Origin: Paenibacillus plantarum
Lineage (GTDB): Bacteria > Bacillota > Bacilli > Paenibacillales > NBRC-103111
NCBI RefSeq assembly: GCF_013141695.1
Contig: NZ_WHNY01000060.1
Span: 124,001 to 188,000 of the forward strand
Length of the DNA stretch: 64,000 nucleotides
Direction: 5' to 3'
A model generated the notes under the pieces. It did not search any database, was not told the origin of the DNA, and was given only the letters and a program-made list of their open reading frames with translations. This document shows, piece by piece, positions 1 through 9,332 of this stretch (positions are counted from its first letter, which is position 1; each line of letters begins with the position of its first letter). Position numbers and translations under genes: made by a program.

Positions 1-39
1 TCGTTAATCTTGGTACTGGAGAGGGAGGTCGGATCCACG

Positions 40-651
40 ATGAAACTGCAGCCTGTTTATATCATTGAAGAACTCGAACAACTCAAAACAATTAGTGATC
101 CACTTCGCGCTAGAGTACTGCTATATCTCATAGAGAAAGCTTATACGGGTCAGCAGTTGGCTAAACTGTTAGGGATGGCGCGTGCTAAGGTGCATTATCA
201 TTTGAATGAGCTTGAACGTCATAATTTGATTTGCGTTGTTCGTACGGAGCTTAAGAATGGCATTGTGCAAAAATTTTATCGTGCTGTAGCACGTGGTTTT
301 GTGCCTGGAGAGAACTTGCTCCCGTATGTTTCGGAGGTAGAAAATTATTACCGAGAACGTACATTAAGTGTACTTGGACATGCTAGAAACAGAGCGATTA
401 ATGCCCCAGAAGAGGCGTTTCAAATTCCATCGCCAGACCGATCCCAGTGGCCGATTATCATGACGCAGGTTGAAGTCAAAATGAGTAAAGCGAAATATGC
501 CGAATGGTTAAGGAAATTCCGTGCGCTTATTTATGAACTAGATGCCGAGCAAGAGGAGAATGGGGAATGGTTCTATTTGACGACGGTCGGCTTTCAGACA
601 CATGAAAGAGGCTTTGACCCCATCGAACCCGCCAATGAAGAGGAGAGATAA
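40..651 (+). CDS. ArsR-like helix-turn-helix transcriptional regulator
   Basis: This is a predicted cytoplasmic DNA-binding regulator of 203 residues. The N-terminal third is a winged helix: an ISDPLRARVLLYL-type first helix, then QQLAKLLGMARAKVHYHLNELE as the recognition region, which matches the ArsR/HTH_20 class. The rest has no motif I recognise and may bind a ligand or dimerise. An upstream in-frame TTG at 10 is open, but ATG 40 is preceded by GAGGGAGG at 21-28 with good spacing, so I start there. It ends 3 bases before the M29 peptidase start and so is probably co-transcribed with it. The target genes are unknown. Confidence 0.8.
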   Translation: MKLQPVYIIEELEQLKTISDPLRARVLLYLIEKAYTGQQLAKLLGMARAKVHYHLNELERHNLICVVRTELKNGIVQKFYRAVARGFVPGENLLPYVSEVENYYRERTLSVLGHARNRAINAPEEAFQIPSPDRSQWPIIMTQVEVKMSKAKYAEWLRKFRALIYELDAEQEENGEWFYLTTVGFQTHERGFDPIEPANEEER

Positions 652-654
652 CAC

Positions 655-1770
655 ATGCTGGATCCTAGATTAACTAAGCTTGCTGATGTATTGGTGAATT
701 ATTCAGTTAAGGCACAGCCAGGTGAAAATATTTTAATTGAAGCTTATGGGATTGATTCTGCCCTTGTGAAAGAAATCGTCAAAAAGGTTCATGCCGCGGG
801 TGCACATCCTTTTGTTAACTTGCGCGATCATGCTGTGATTCGTGAGCTGGTTATGAACGGTACGGAAGCTCAAATGCAAACATGGGCAGATGCAGATGCC
901 TTCCAAATGAAACAAATGAACGGTTACATCGGTGTACGCGGCGGCGCGAACATTTATGAACTGTCGGATATTCCGGCTGATCGGATGAAGTTGTACAATT
1001 CCGTGTACTATCAACAGGTACATTTCGATGTTCGCATCAAGGATACAAGATGGGTTGTTCTTCGTTACCCAACTTCTTCGATGGCTCAGCTTGCGAGTAT
1101 GAGTACGGATGCGTTCGAGGATTTCTATTTCAATGTATGTACGATGGACTACGGCAAAATGTCCAAAGCGATGGATCCGTTGAAAGAGCTTATGGATCGC
1201 ACAGATAAAGTACGTCTTGTCGGTCCAGGTACGGATTTGACGTTCTCGATCAAAGGCATCGGCGGCGTGAAATGCGACGGCGAGCTGAACATTCCAGATG
1301 GCGAAGTGTACTCCGCACCGGTCCGTGATTCGGTAAACGGTGTTATTTCATATAACACACCTTCACCGCATGATGGCTTTATTTTCGAGAACGTGGTGCT
1401 TCATTTCGAAAATGGTAAAATCGTTAAAGCGACTGCGAATGACACGGATCGTATCAATGAAATTTTCGACATGGATGAAGGTGCGCGCTATGTAGGTGAG
1501 TTCGCGATCGGCGTGAATCCTTATATTCAGCACCCGATGAAAGATATTCTGTTCGATGAGAAAATCGATGGCAGCTTCCACTTCACCCCTGGGAATTGTT
1601 ATGATGATGCCTACAACGGTAACAAATCTTCGCTGCACTGGGATATGGTGAACATCCAACGTCCTGAGTATGGCGGCGGCGAAATTTGGTTTGACGATGT
1701 GTTGATCCGTAAAGACGGTATCTTCGTATTGCCTGAGCTTCTCGTATTAAATCCAGAGAACTTGAAATAG
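655..1770 (+). CDS. M29-family aminopeptidase
   Basis: This 371-residue protein matches the thermophilic metalloprotease family M29 (AmpS/PepS-like), cytoplasmic dimetal aminopeptidases that trim N-terminal residues from peptides. It has the family's usual length and layout: an N-terminal LADVLVNYSVKAQPGENILI segment, a central KDTRWVVLRYPTSSMAQ region and the C-terminal metal-site half with WDMVNIQRPEYGGGEIWFDD. GAGGAGAG lies just before ATG 655. It follows the HTH regulator by 3 bases, so the two probably form an operon that ends at the hairpin at 1784-1826. The family is certain; the substrate range cannot be read from the sequence. Confidence 0.93.
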   Translation: MLDPRLTKLADVLVNYSVKAQPGENILIEAYGIDSALVKEIVKKVHAAGAHPFVNLRDHAVIRELVMNGTEAQMQTWADADAFQMKQMNGYIGVRGGANIYELSDIPADRMKLYNSVYYQQVHFDVRIKDTRWVVLRYPTSSMAQLASMSTDAFEDFYFNVCTMDYGKMSKAMDPLKELMDRTDKVRLVGPGTDLTFSIKGIGGVKCDGELNIPDGEVYSAPVRDSVNGVISYNTPSPHDGFIFENVVLHFENGKIVKATANDTDRINEIFDMDEGARYVGEFAIGVNPYIQHPMKDILFDEKIDGSFHFTPGNCYDDAYNGNKSSLHWDMVNIQRPEYGGGEIWFDDVLIRKDGIFVLPELLVLNPENLK

Positions 1771-1783
1771 GTTCTTCATAGCT

Positions 1784-1826
1784 AAAAAGGTTGCCCAAGT
1801 CTTTGAGACCTGGGCAACCTTTTTTT
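1784..1826 (+). terminator. Rho-independent terminator after the M29 gene
   Basis: AAAAGGTTGCCCA pairs with TGGGCAACCTTTT across a short loop and is followed by a T run. It also has an A run on the other side, so it could serve the minus-strand YjbR gene that ends at 1843 as well. Confidence 0.9.
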
Positions 1827-1842
1827 GTAATAAACAACGGGG

Positions 1843-2232
1843 CTATGATATTGTGGCTTTCAACTGTTGGACAAGCTTCTTAGGTGCTGTTCGCGCGTAT
1901 CCTTCTACGATCAAATCCTCGATCTCTGCCCACGGCACAAGATCAATATTCATAATGCTAACCCAGCCATGCTGGCCGATATAAGGCGTCTTCTTATAAG
2001 CTGTGCCGTCTTGGCCTAGGAGGAACTCTTGTGTAGTAAGGTTCGTTTTGAGCGAGGTTGAAACTTGCGTATCTCTCTCACCTATAAAAATAAAAGGTTT
2101 GTCTTTGACACGAAAGGTGGTGTGGCCAAAGCCATCAACCTTTTCTGCTACTTCCGGCAGTTTTGTGCAAAAATCGCGGATTCTGGCAACCAGCGCCAGT
2201 CCTTGCGGGGATGCAATTGGACTGTGGGACAC
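1843..2232 (-). CDS. MmcQ/YjbR family protein
   Basis: This is a small 129-residue protein of the MmcQ/YjbR family, a CyaY-like fold often annotated as DNA-binding without proof. Visible family features are the LPEVAEKVDGFGHTTFRV segment, KDKPFIFIG, the HGWVSIMNID segment and the C-terminal DLIVEGYARTAPKKLV helix. The frame is open to a TTG at 2241, but that codon directly abuts the TTAGGAG motif. A GTG at 2232 has nine-base spacing and is the more likely start. Function is unknown beyond the family. Confidence 0.8.
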   Translation of the reverse strand: MSHSPIASPQGLALVARIRDFCTKLPEVAEKVDGFGHTTFRVKDKPFIFIGERDTQVSTSLKTNLTTQEFLLGQDGTAYKKTPYIGQHGWVSIMNIDLVPWAEIEDLIVEGYARTAPKKLVQQLKATIS

Positions 2233-2284
2233 AAAGGTCAACTCCTAAGTATGGATTGGATTTTCCAAGACAAGCAGCTGCTTA

Positions 2285-3136
2285 TTACACTCGTCGTTGC
2301 TGCGATTGGTATTGACGAGGGGGGAGGCCGACGGCCTTTTTAAAAGTCCGAATGAAGTTCGAATAATCGTTGAAGCCAGCCAACTGGCACGTGTCGGTGA
2401 CGGTGGAGCCTTCGCGCAGCAAATGTTTGGCCCTAGCGATACGCTTGAAGAGGATATGCTCGTGAATGGTGCTGCCTGTATGCTTTTTGAAAAGTCGGCA
2501 AAGGTAGGAGCGATTCATGAAGACGACTTGTTCGAGTATCTCGAGCGACAGGTCCTGATCTAAATTTTCATCAATGTAGGTGAAGAGAGAAGAAAGCTTG
2601 TCTGGCATCATGACCTGTTCTTCTTGTTTCCCTTGATTCTGGAAGATTCTATTAATAAAAACGAGCAGCTCAATAAAGGTTGCAAAATATAAGATCTCTG
2701 AACCTGGCAGTGCTTGCGGGCGGCGATGCATTTCCATACGATCATAAAGTTTCATGATGTCGTCAATTTGCGGCGGCGTCAGTCTCATCCGATTTTGCTC
2801 ACCAAAAACACGATTATTGAAGCAGTTCAACAAGTCGAACTGATGAGAATTAACATGTTGCAGCAGCGCTGGATTGAAATGAATGACCACGTTCTCGTAG
2901 CGCTGTTTCTTCGATTGGAAATTAGGCCGATGAAGCTCATTGCTATGCATGATCAGCAGGTCGCCGTACTGTAGGGGATAGACTTGCTTTTCAATGAAAT
3001 AATGGACATCGCCGGTAAGGAAGAAATAGATTTCATAATGGTCCTGATGCTGGTGAAAGTCCAACGGTAATGGATTATGGGTTACAGCGTGTCGGAAAGT
3101 CAACAGCCGATCCAGATTTTTGTACATTTCCTGCAT
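2285..3136 (-). CDS. AraC-family regulator with cupin sensor domain
   Basis: This 283-residue one-component regulator has an N-terminal cupin-like sugar-sensing half (HQHQDHYEIYFFLTG around residues 25-40) and a C-terminal AraC double HTH (about 185-280; SLEILEQVVFMNRSYLCRLF and ATDTCQ/LAGFNDYSNFIRTFKK-type helices). A longer reading frame reaches 3244, but ATG 3136 has GAGGAG nine bases upstream and gives the normal family length. It is divergent from the isomerase-like gene at 3320 and is probably its regulator (inference from position). Confidence 0.88.
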   Translation of the reverse strand: MQEMYKNLDRLLTFRHAVTHNPLPLDFHQHQDHYEIYFFLTGDVHYFIEKQVYPLQYGDLLIMHSNELHRPNFQSKKQRYENVVIHFNPALLQHVNSHQFDLLNCFNNRVFGEQNRMRLTPPQIDDIMKLYDRMEMHRRPQALPGSEILYFATFIELLVFINRIFQNQGKQEEQVMMPDKLSSLFTYIDENLDQDLSLEILEQVVFMNRSYLCRLFKKHTGSTIHEHILFKRIARAKHLLREGSTVTDTCQLAGFNDYSNFIRTFKKAVGLPPRQYQSQQRRV

Positions 3137-3319
3137 GTGAAGATCTCCTCTGTGATTGGAGTCAATATTAGCAAACTTTTGCCCAATTAATGCAATGAAT
3201 ACGTTTTTATTATACTGCAAAATATAGGAGAGATAAACATTCAACCTGATCTTGCTAGTACCTAAGCTTATGCTTACGATGCTAGTTTTTCTAGCGAAAA
3301 ACTTTTAGGAGGCTTATAT

Positions 3320-4171
3320 ATGAAATTATCCGTATTTACTGTCGCTACACCAGACTTTACACCTGAAGAGCTTGCTAAAGCTGCTGCCGCTGCTGGTATC
3401 ACTGGCATTGAGTGGCGCTTCAAAGATATCCCTGCGGACGCAGTGGGAGAGACGCCATCGTTCTGGAGAAACAATCTGTGCTCCATCGACCCGGCTGCTT
3501 CAGATGCAGAACTAGACCGCTTCAAGCAAGCAGCTCTGAACGAGAACCTTGTGAACCTGAGCATTACACCTTATTTGAATGACTGTAATGTTGCTGAAAC
3601 GGAGCATGTGTTTAAAGCAGCTCAAAAAATCGGCGTGCCATTCATCCGTGTTGGCGTACCTGGTTATGATAAAAGCAAAAACTACAATGATTTGTTTGCT
3701 AAAGCAGTGGACTACCTTCACCATGTCCAAGAACTTTCCCAGCAGTACGGCGTTAAAGGTTTAGTGGAGACGCACCACAATACAATCACTGCGAGTGCTG
3801 GTCTGGCTCATAGACTCGTATCAGGTTTCAAACCGGAGAACATTGGTGTGCTTCACGATGCGGGCAACATGGTGCATGAAGGCTTCGAGAACCACCGTAT
3901 GGGTCTTGAATTGCTAGGGCCTTACCTTGCACATGTGCATGTTAAGAATGCGTCATGGACACTTTCAGGTGAAGAGCAAGATGGTATTAAGCTTTGGAAA
4001 AGCGGATGGACACCGATTGATGCAGGTATCGTGAACTGGAAGCAAGTGCTGGATGATTTGAAAGCAGTTGGCTACGATGGTTACCTTGGTATTGAAGATT
4101 TCAGCGGTCAATTCGGTTCACAAGAGATGCTGAATAACTTCTCAGCGAAAGTGAAGCAATTGTTAGCGTAA
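3320..4171 (+). CDS. Sugar phosphate isomerase/epimerase family protein (TIM barrel)
   Basis: This 283-residue protein is of the xylose-isomerase-like TIM-barrel superfamily (AP endonuclease family 2 fold). These enzymes use a divalent metal to isomerise or epimerise sugars, sugar phosphates or inositol derivatives. Metal-ligand-like motifs follow the family order: GLVETHHNT (Glu), HDAGNMVHEG (Asp), AHVHVKN (His) and GYLGIEDFSG (Glu). AGGAGG precedes ATG 3320. The neighbouring divergent AraC gene suggests induction by a sugar. The exact substrate cannot be assigned. Confidence 0.85.
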   Translation: MKLSVFTVATPDFTPEELAKAAAAAGITGIEWRFKDIPADAVGETPSFWRNNLCSIDPAASDAELDRFKQAALNENLVNLSITPYLNDCNVAETEHVFKAAQKIGVPFIRVGVPGYDKSKNYNDLFAKAVDYLHHVQELSQQYGVKGLVETHHNTITASAGLAHRLVSGFKPENIGVLHDAGNMVHEGFENHRMGLELLGPYLAHVHVKNASWTLSGEEQDGIKLWKSGWTPIDAGIVNWKQVLDDLKAVGYDGYLGIEDFSGQFGSQEMLNNFSAKVKQLLA

Positions 4172-4187
4172 GCGAATAAAGATAGCG

Positions 4188-4230
4188 AAAAACCTTCAAA
4201 TCCACTGAAAAGTGGGGGTGAAGGTTTTTT
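4188..4230 (+). terminator. Terminator after the isomerase-like gene
   Basis: AAAAACCTTCA pairs with TGAAGGTTTTTT, enclosing a second short CCACT/AGTGG helix, and ends in T6. Confidence 0.88.
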
Positions 4231-4244
4231 GGTCTTACAGATAG

Positions 4245-4277
4245 AAAGCCCGTCAGGAATTTCCTGACGGGCTTTTT
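4245..4277 (-). terminator. Bidirectional terminator between converging genes
   Basis: A perfect stem AAAGCCCGTCAGGAA / TTCCTGACGGGCTTT is flanked by A and T runs. It sits ten bases beyond the stop of the minus-strand phosphorylase, so it probably ends the long nup operon as well as backing up the plus-strand terminator. Confidence 0.9.
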
Positions 4278-4286
4278 AATATAGCG

Positions 4287-5018
4287 TTAGTTGTCTTCCG
4301 TATGCAACTTCACCATCGCACGAATCGCAGCATCAATTTCTCGCTCAATGGCGCCAGAAACGACATCGGTATGCGGGTTGTACACTTCCCGCAGATCGGC
4401 ATCTGCATAGCCGTCCAAGGCAACGATGGCGCCAGCACGCGCACCACGCAGCGAAGCAATAACGTAGAGGGCGGCAATTTCCATCTCAACGGCCAAAGCG
4501 CCAGCTTGCTTGTATTTACGATGAGGAAATTCCTCGACCCCTTGGAAGAAAGCATCCAAGGTTACTGTAATGCCTTGCTTCACGAGTCCGTCCGTTTCAG
4601 AAGTGGCTTCATACAGCGCTCGAGTAACCGCGTGATCAGCTACAGCGGGGAAGCCGTGTGGAACTAACTGGCGAGTTAAGCCTTCTTCACGTACCGCGGC
4701 TGTACTTACAACGAGACTTCCTGGGGGGACGTCGGCGGAGTAAGATCCAGCGGTTCCAACGCGAATCAGCGTCGTTACGCCGCCTTTGATGAGCTCCTCG
4801 AAACAAACTGCCGCTCCTGGCGACCCGACACCATGACTTACGACGGTGATGGGAACGCCATCTTTTTCACCTACGAAAGTTCGATATTCTCGGCTGAAGG
4901 AAAGCTCACGTGCATTGTCCAACTTGCGGGAGATAGCCTCCGCTCGGAACGGATCACCGCACACGATAGCATAGGGAGATAAGTCTTCTGTATTAACTTG
5001 TAAGATGGATAAAAGCAA
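4287..5018 (-). CDS. Nucleoside phosphorylase (uridine/purine phosphorylase family)
   Basis: This predicted 243-residue cytoplasmic enzyme cleaves nucleosides with phosphate to a base and ribose-1-phosphate. Family motifs are CGDPFRAEAIS (phosphate loop), VSHGVGSPGAAVCFEELI, TLIRVGTAGS, and the ribose-binding AVEMEIAALYVIA. The minus frame is open much further upstream through the preceding gene, but AAAGGAG followed ten bases later by TTG at 5018 gives the normal family length. That start is one base after the TAA of the oxidoreductase gene, so they are translationally linked. The NupO/P/Q-type transporter upstream makes nucleoside salvage the obvious role. Whether it prefers uridine or purine nucleosides is not settled. 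Confidence 0.88.
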   Translation of the reverse strand: MLLSILQVNTEDLSPYAIVCGDPFRAEAISRKLDNARELSFSREYRTFVGEKDGVPITVVSHGVGSPGAAVCFEELIKGGVTTLIRVGTAGSYSADVPPGSLVVSTAAVREEGLTRQLVPHGFPAVADHAVTRALYEATSETDGLVKQGITVTLDAFFQGVEEFPHRKYKQAGALAVEMEIAALYVIASLRGARAGAIVALDGYADADLREVYNPHTDVVSGAIEREIDAAIRAMVKLHTEDN

Positions 5019-5019
5019 C

Positions 5020-5697
5020 TTAATCAAACTCCTTTCTGACCCACTCATCTTCGGGGATTGGAATGGCTTCGCCGGAGAAGCGTTGTTCTTCGAACGGATC
5101 TGCGACGTTATGGAAGCCATTGCGTTCCCAGAAGCCTTCGCGATCTTCCGACATGAACTCGATGCCGCGAATCCATTTGGCACTTTTCCAGAAATACAAA
5201 TGCGGAACAACAAGACGAAGCGGCCAACCATGCTTAAGCGTGAGTGGCTTGCCATCGAAAGTCGTTGCCAGCAAGATATCATCTCCCATGAGATCGGCGA
5301 GTGGCACATTCGTTTCATAGTCATTGTCCGCATGGATCATGACATATTTTCCTTCGGGTTTTACATCGATCAGTTGAAGGAAATCTCGGAAGCGCACACC
5401 TTCCCATACGGTATCCAGCTTGGACCAACGGGTCACACAGTGAATATCGCATTGGATTTGTGTGTGTGGTAATGCCAATATGTCGTCATAGCTGAATGTT
5501 TTCTCTTCGGCTACTTCTCCAAAAACGCGCAGCGACCACGCGGCGATATCGTATTTCGGAACTTCTCCTTCATGTAAAATAGGAAAACGGTCCGTCAGGA
5601 CTTGACCAGGTGGAATCCGACCAGCAAGCTCTGGTGGAACGTCTACAGCGGGGATTTGCATGCGTTTGATGCGCTCCGCTTTGGTGTCTTTACTCAT
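5020..5697 (-). CDS. Sulfite oxidase-like molybdopterin oxidoreductase
   Basis: This 225-residue protein contains the oxidoreductase molybdopterin-binding domain (sulfite oxidase fold, PF00174). It shows the conserved cysteine in CDIHCVTRWSK, the pterin-contact segment MIHADNDYETNVPLADL, and LTLKHGWPLRLVVPHLYFWKSAKW. It lacks the heme and dimerisation domains of true sulfite oxidases and has no signal peptide, so it should be cytoplasmic. An ORF extension to 5757 exists, but ATG 5697 has AGGAGG. It lies between the nucleoside transporter and the phosphorylase, 74 bases after the transporter. That neighbour is odd, and the substrate is unknown. Confidence 0.88.
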   Translation of the reverse strand: MSKDTKAERIKRMQIPAVDVPPELAGRIPPGQVLTDRFPILHEGEVPKYDIAAWSLRVFGEVAEEKTFSYDDILALPHTQIQCDIHCVTRWSKLDTVWEGVRFRDFLQLIDVKPEGKYVMIHADNDYETNVPLADLMGDDILLATTFDGKPLTLKHGWPLRLVVPHLYFWKSAKWIRGIEFMSEDREGFWERNGFHNVADPFEEQRFSGEAIPIPEDEWVRKEFD

Positions 5698-5771
5698 CTG
5701 CCATCCTCCTAAAAGTTTTCCTTTAGGAAAACTCACTTCGTAAGCGTTACTAAGCATATCTTGCTATTTTC

Positions 5772-6695
5772 TCAACGTGAACTGCCATTCGCTTTCTGTG
5801 CATCCGCCAAGTAGTTGCTTTTACGGAAGAACAGCATCGCAAGTAAGGTCACGATATAAGGCAGCATTTGTGTGAAATGGGTTGGTAATGAGAAACCCTG
5901 TAATCGGATACTGAACGCATCCATTAAGCCGAACAATAAGCTGGACGCCATAACGCCAATCGGATTGGCCTGCCCCAGCATGGTTGCAACGAGCGCGATG
6001 AAGCCGCGGCCAGCCGTCATGCCTTCGGTGAACATGGTCACTTGTCCGAGAGAGAGCTGCGCACCGGCAAGTCCGCAAAGGACTCCGCAGATAAGCACTG
6101 CGATATATTGCATCCGATTGACCTTAATGCCGATGCTCTTGGCGGCAACTGGGTTTTCACCGACAGCAATCATGCGGAAGCCAAGGACGGATTTGAAAAG
6201 CAAATACTGAAGGGCGAAGACAAGTACAAAAGCTAGATAGACAAGAGGGGAATGCCCCGAAATAATCCCGCCAAGGACAGGGATGTCTTGAATGAAGGGG
6301 ATGTCCCACTTCGGCAGTCCGATCATATTTTTATCATAATAAGCGCCTTTTACGTTGAAAATAGCCTTCAAACAAAATGCCGTCAAGCCTAAGGCAAGGA
6401 AGTTGAATGAGATCCCGACAACGATGACATTCGCCTGTAAATGGATACTCATATAAGCAAAAATCAACGAAAACAGCATGGTCACGGCTATGGCGATGAG
6501 CACAGCTAGGAATACGTTGCCCGTGTAGTAATTTCCAACAATCGCGGAGAAGGCACCGACGAGGACGAACCCTTCCAAACCGACATTAAACAGGCCGACG
6601 CGAGAGCAGATGGCTCCGCCTAGTGCTGCAAGAAGAATCGGAGCGACCATGCGAATCATGGAGTTAAATAAAGATACATCAAGAAGATGCTGCAT
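5772..6695 (-). CDS. nupQ: Nucleoside ABC transporter permease (NupQ-like)
   Basis: This 307-residue, very hydrophobic protein has about eight to ten membrane segments and belongs to the BPD_transp_2 permease family used by BMP-type nucleoside importers. The SRVGLFNVGLEGFVLVGA segment and the cytoplasmic GENPVAAKSIGIKVNRMQ loop (the ATPase-coupling loop) are diagnostic. Its 3-prime end is 74 bases from the oxidoreductase start, and its 5-prime end overlaps the upstream permease by 17 bases. Gene order matches yufNOPQ/nupNOPQ of Bacillus subtilis, a guanosine importer. Specificity here is inferred from that synteny and from the nearby phosphorylase. Confidence 0.88.
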   Translation of the reverse strand: MQHLLDVSLFNSMIRMVAPILLAALGGAICSRVGLFNVGLEGFVLVGAFSAIVGNYYTGNVFLAVLIAIAVTMLFSLIFAYMSIHLQANVIVVGISFNFLALGLTAFCLKAIFNVKGAYYDKNMIGLPKWDIPFIQDIPVLGGIISGHSPLVYLAFVLVFALQYLLFKSVLGFRMIAVGENPVAAKSIGIKVNRMQYIAVLICGVLCGLAGAQLSLGQVTMFTEGMTAGRGFIALVATMLGQANPIGVMASSLLFGLMDAFSIRLQGFSLPTHFTQMLPYIVTLLAMLFFRKSNYLADAQKANGSSR

Positions 6696-7746
6696 CGCCC
6701 TTGCCTCCTTTCCGGCGTTTCCATAGGGTAAAGCTGATTTTAGCTGTTACAAAGAGAATGAGCAACGATTGAATGACACTGGATATCTGCAGCGGAATAT
6801 CTGTATTGCGTTCAACACCCATGCCTCCGGTTTGCAAGGCAGCTAGCAGAATGGACGCAAGTGCTGTGCCTAATGGATGCGCCCCTGAAAGCAAGGTCGC
6901 CATGATGCCTGACCAAGCATAGCCTGGATTCGAAATCATGCCATCGGTATACCGATACTGCATGCCGAGCACCTCAACGGCGCCAGCAAGTCCCGCGAAA
7001 CCGCCGCTGGCAAACATACTCGTCAGCATGACTTTCCGTCTGTTTACCCCGCCATAGGCTGCAAACAGTGGATTATAGCCCAGCATGCGGACCTCATAAC
7101 CAGCTACGGTATATTTAATGAATAGAAACAGAAGTATGGCGAGTGCAATGGCAATGATAAAGCCGCCATGGATGCTCATGCCTTGAAACAATTTGGGCAG
7201 CCATACACCTTTATCGATCATCATCGTTTGGGCTAGTGCAGCTGAGCCTGAATTATCTTTGAGCGGATACGCCACCAAATATCCTGCGAATAAAGCGGCT
7301 ATATAGTTAAGCAACAGTGTTGTAATGATCAAATTCATTCGGAATTTAGCATCTAGCCAGCCAGCGAAGACTGACCAAATTCCGCCTGCCAAGATGCCGC
7401 TAAGCATCGCGGCGAGCAATTTAAATAACGGAGGCCCAGGCAGGTACAGAGCAACCATGGCGCTGGATAAAGCGCCAAGAATCATTTGGCCCTCTGACCC
7501 CATATTGAAAAATCCAGCACGAAACGCGATCGATACACCTAACCCAACAAGAATGAGTGGCGTGGCGCGTGTTAACGTATTTGTGAAATAGAAGAAGTTG
7601 CCGAAGGCACCTTTCCACATCTCTGTGTAAGTTTCAACGACGGAACCGCCAATCAGCATAATGGCAATGGCACCGCCGAGCAACCCAATGACGATGGCAA
7701 TCAGCGGCTGAATCCAAGCGCTTAGGTTGAATAGTCTTTTAAGCAT
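6679..7746 (-). CDS. nupP: Nucleoside ABC transporter permease (NupP-like)
   Basis: This is the second permease of the nucleoside importer, 355 residues, with about nine membrane helices. It shows the paired family motif FRAGFFNMGSEGQMILGAL and the coupling loop LGYNPLFAAYGGVNRRKVM. The frame is open to 7794, but ATG 7746 has AGGGGGAA upstream and fits the family length. It overlaps the ATPase gene by eight bases and the other permease by 17, so translation is coupled. The C-terminus ends in a basic stretch (LWKRRKGGKG). Confidence 0.88.
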   Translation of the reverse strand: MLKRLFNLSAWIQPLIAIVIGLLGGAIAIMLIGGSVVETYTEMWKGAFGNFFYFTNTLTRATPLILVGLGVSIAFRAGFFNMGSEGQMILGALSSAMVALYLPGPPLFKLLAAMLSGILAGGIWSVFAGWLDAKFRMNLIITTLLLNYIAALFAGYLVAYPLKDNSGSAALAQTMMIDKGVWLPKLFQGMSIHGGFIIAIALAILLFLFIKYTVAGYEVRMLGYNPLFAAYGGVNRRKVMLTSMFASGGFAGLAGAVEVLGMQYRYTDGMISNPGYAWSGIMATLLSGAHPLGTALASILLAALQTGGMGVERNTDIPLQISSVIQSLLILFVTAKISFTLWKRRKGGKGDAASS

Positions 7747-9238
7747 TGGAAGTTCCCCCTGCCATCCATAAGCTGATTTGCTCCTCGGTTGCATCTGACG
7801 CGGACAATTCGCCCACGATTCGTCCTTCGTACATAACCAGAATACGATCAGACAACTGCAGGATCTCTGTTAATTCCGAGGAGACTAGCAATATAGCACC
7901 TTGTTCGTCCCGTTTACGAAGCAGTTCTTCATGAATCAATTCCATGGCGCCAATATCTACACCACGAGTTGGCTCAGCGGCAATTAAGAAGGGCTGCTTC
8001 TGTGCAAGTTCCCTCGCTACGATAAGCTTCTGCAAGTTACCGCCGGATAGAAACTTCACTTTGGCATCTTGCGATCCCGCTTTAATCTGAAATTGCTGGA
8101 TGAAGCCGCTAATCATGTTGCGGAGTTCTTTGCCTTGTAGGAGGCCAGAGCGGCTTTTGGTTTTATGATGACCCATGGTGCCATTCTCTAACACAGTTCC
8201 TTCTTTGGCTGCTCCCCATTGATACCGATCCTCTGGTACATGAGAAAGTCCAATTTCCCTAATTTCACGGACGGAACGTCCTCGAACAGGCTTGCCTAAT
8301 AATTGAATGTCTCCCTGATCAATCGTCTGAAGGCCAGAGATAGCTTGAATCAATTCCGACTGGCCATTCCCTGAAATGCCAGCAATACCAACGATTTCCC
8401 CAGCATTCACCTGTAAATTGACACGATCGAGCACAGGCTTTCCTTTATCTCCAAGAATGGAAACATTTTGAACTTGAAGGACGGTTTGACCGACAGTTAG
8501 ATCGCGTTTCTTAAGCTGCTTCAAATCTCTGCCAACCATGAGCTTGGAAAGCTCTTCAATGTTCGTGGCATTTGCATCCACGGTACCTGTCATTTTGCCA
8601 TCGCGAAGCACGGTAACACGGTCAGCAACTTCCATGACTTCATGGAGCTTGTGCGTGATGATGATGAAGCTTTTGCCAAGATTGGCAAGGCTTTTCATAA
8701 TGACAAGAAGTTCTTTGGCTTCCAGCGGCGTGAGCACACCCGTGGGCTCGTCCAAGATAATGATGTCTGCACCTTGATATAACACCTTCAAGATTTCAAC
8801 GCGTTGCTGCAAACCTAGTGGGCAATCAGCGACTTTCCTACGCGGATCAATAGGGAGGCGATACTTGGCACACAGTTCTTCGATTTGTGTAATGGCTTTT
8901 TTACGGTCAAATGTCAGACCGGCTTTGGGCTCATTACCAATCACGATATTTTCAGCCACAGTAAACGAAGGGAATAGCATAAAGTGCTGGTGCACCATCC
9001 CAATACCATGTCGAATGGCATCTGTGGGATTGCTGAAAGTTACTTCGTTGCCGTTCAAAAGAATACTTCCAGCCGAAGGCTGCTCCATGCCGTACAAAAT
9101 GCGCATTAAGGTGGTCTTGCCAGCGCCGTTTTCTCCGACTAATGCATGAATTTCACCTTGACGCAGCGAGAAATCAACGCTGGAATTCGCTGTTAAATTG
9201 CCATAAGTTTTCGTAATTTGACGCATTTGAAGCAGCAT
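7739..9238 (-). CDS. nupO: Nucleoside ABC transporter ATP-binding protein (NupO-like, two NBDs)
   Basis: This 499-residue protein has two fused nucleotide-binding domains, the layout of RbsA/MglA and NupO. NBD1 has Walker A GENGAGKTT (about residue 36), signature-region GLQQRVEILK and Walker B IIILDEPTGVL. NBD2 (from about 255) has a degenerate Walker A, GISGNGQSEL, an intact LSGGNLQKLIVAREL signature and AAEPTRGVD. The weak second Walker A is normal for this family. It energises import through the two following permeases. Confidence 0.92.
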   Translation of the reverse strand: MLLQMRQITKTYGNLTANSSVDFSLRQGEIHALVGENGAGKTTLMRILYGMEQPSAGSILLNGNEVTFSNPTDAIRHGIGMVHQHFMLFPSFTVAENIVIGNEPKAGLTFDRKKAITQIEELCAKYRLPIDPRRKVADCPLGLQQRVEILKVLYQGADIIILDEPTGVLTPLEAKELLVIMKSLANLGKSFIIITHKLHEVMEVADRVTVLRDGKMTGTVDANATNIEELSKLMVGRDLKQLKKRDLTVGQTVLQVQNVSILGDKGKPVLDRVNLQVNAGEIVGIAGISGNGQSELIQAISGLQTIDQGDIQLLGKPVRGRSVREIREIGLSHVPEDRYQWGAAKEGTVLENGTMGHHKTKSRSGLLQGKELRNMISGFIQQFQIKAGSQDAKVKFLSGGNLQKLIVARELAQKQPFLIAAEPTRGVDIGAMELIHEELLRKRDEQGAILLVSSELTEILQLSDRILVMYEGRIVGELSASDATEEQISLWMAGGTSNA

Positions 9239-9332
9239 AACGGTTTTTCGCTCCTCTACCTAGACATGAGGAAACTGCTTACGTCTCCGTAAACAGTCTC
9301 CAAGTCAAACATATATGCGATTAGGATACCAA

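Noticed and set aside
5005..5472. Plus-strand frame of 155 codons
   Set aside because: It is antisense to the molybdopterin oxidoreductase, whose motifs are clear.
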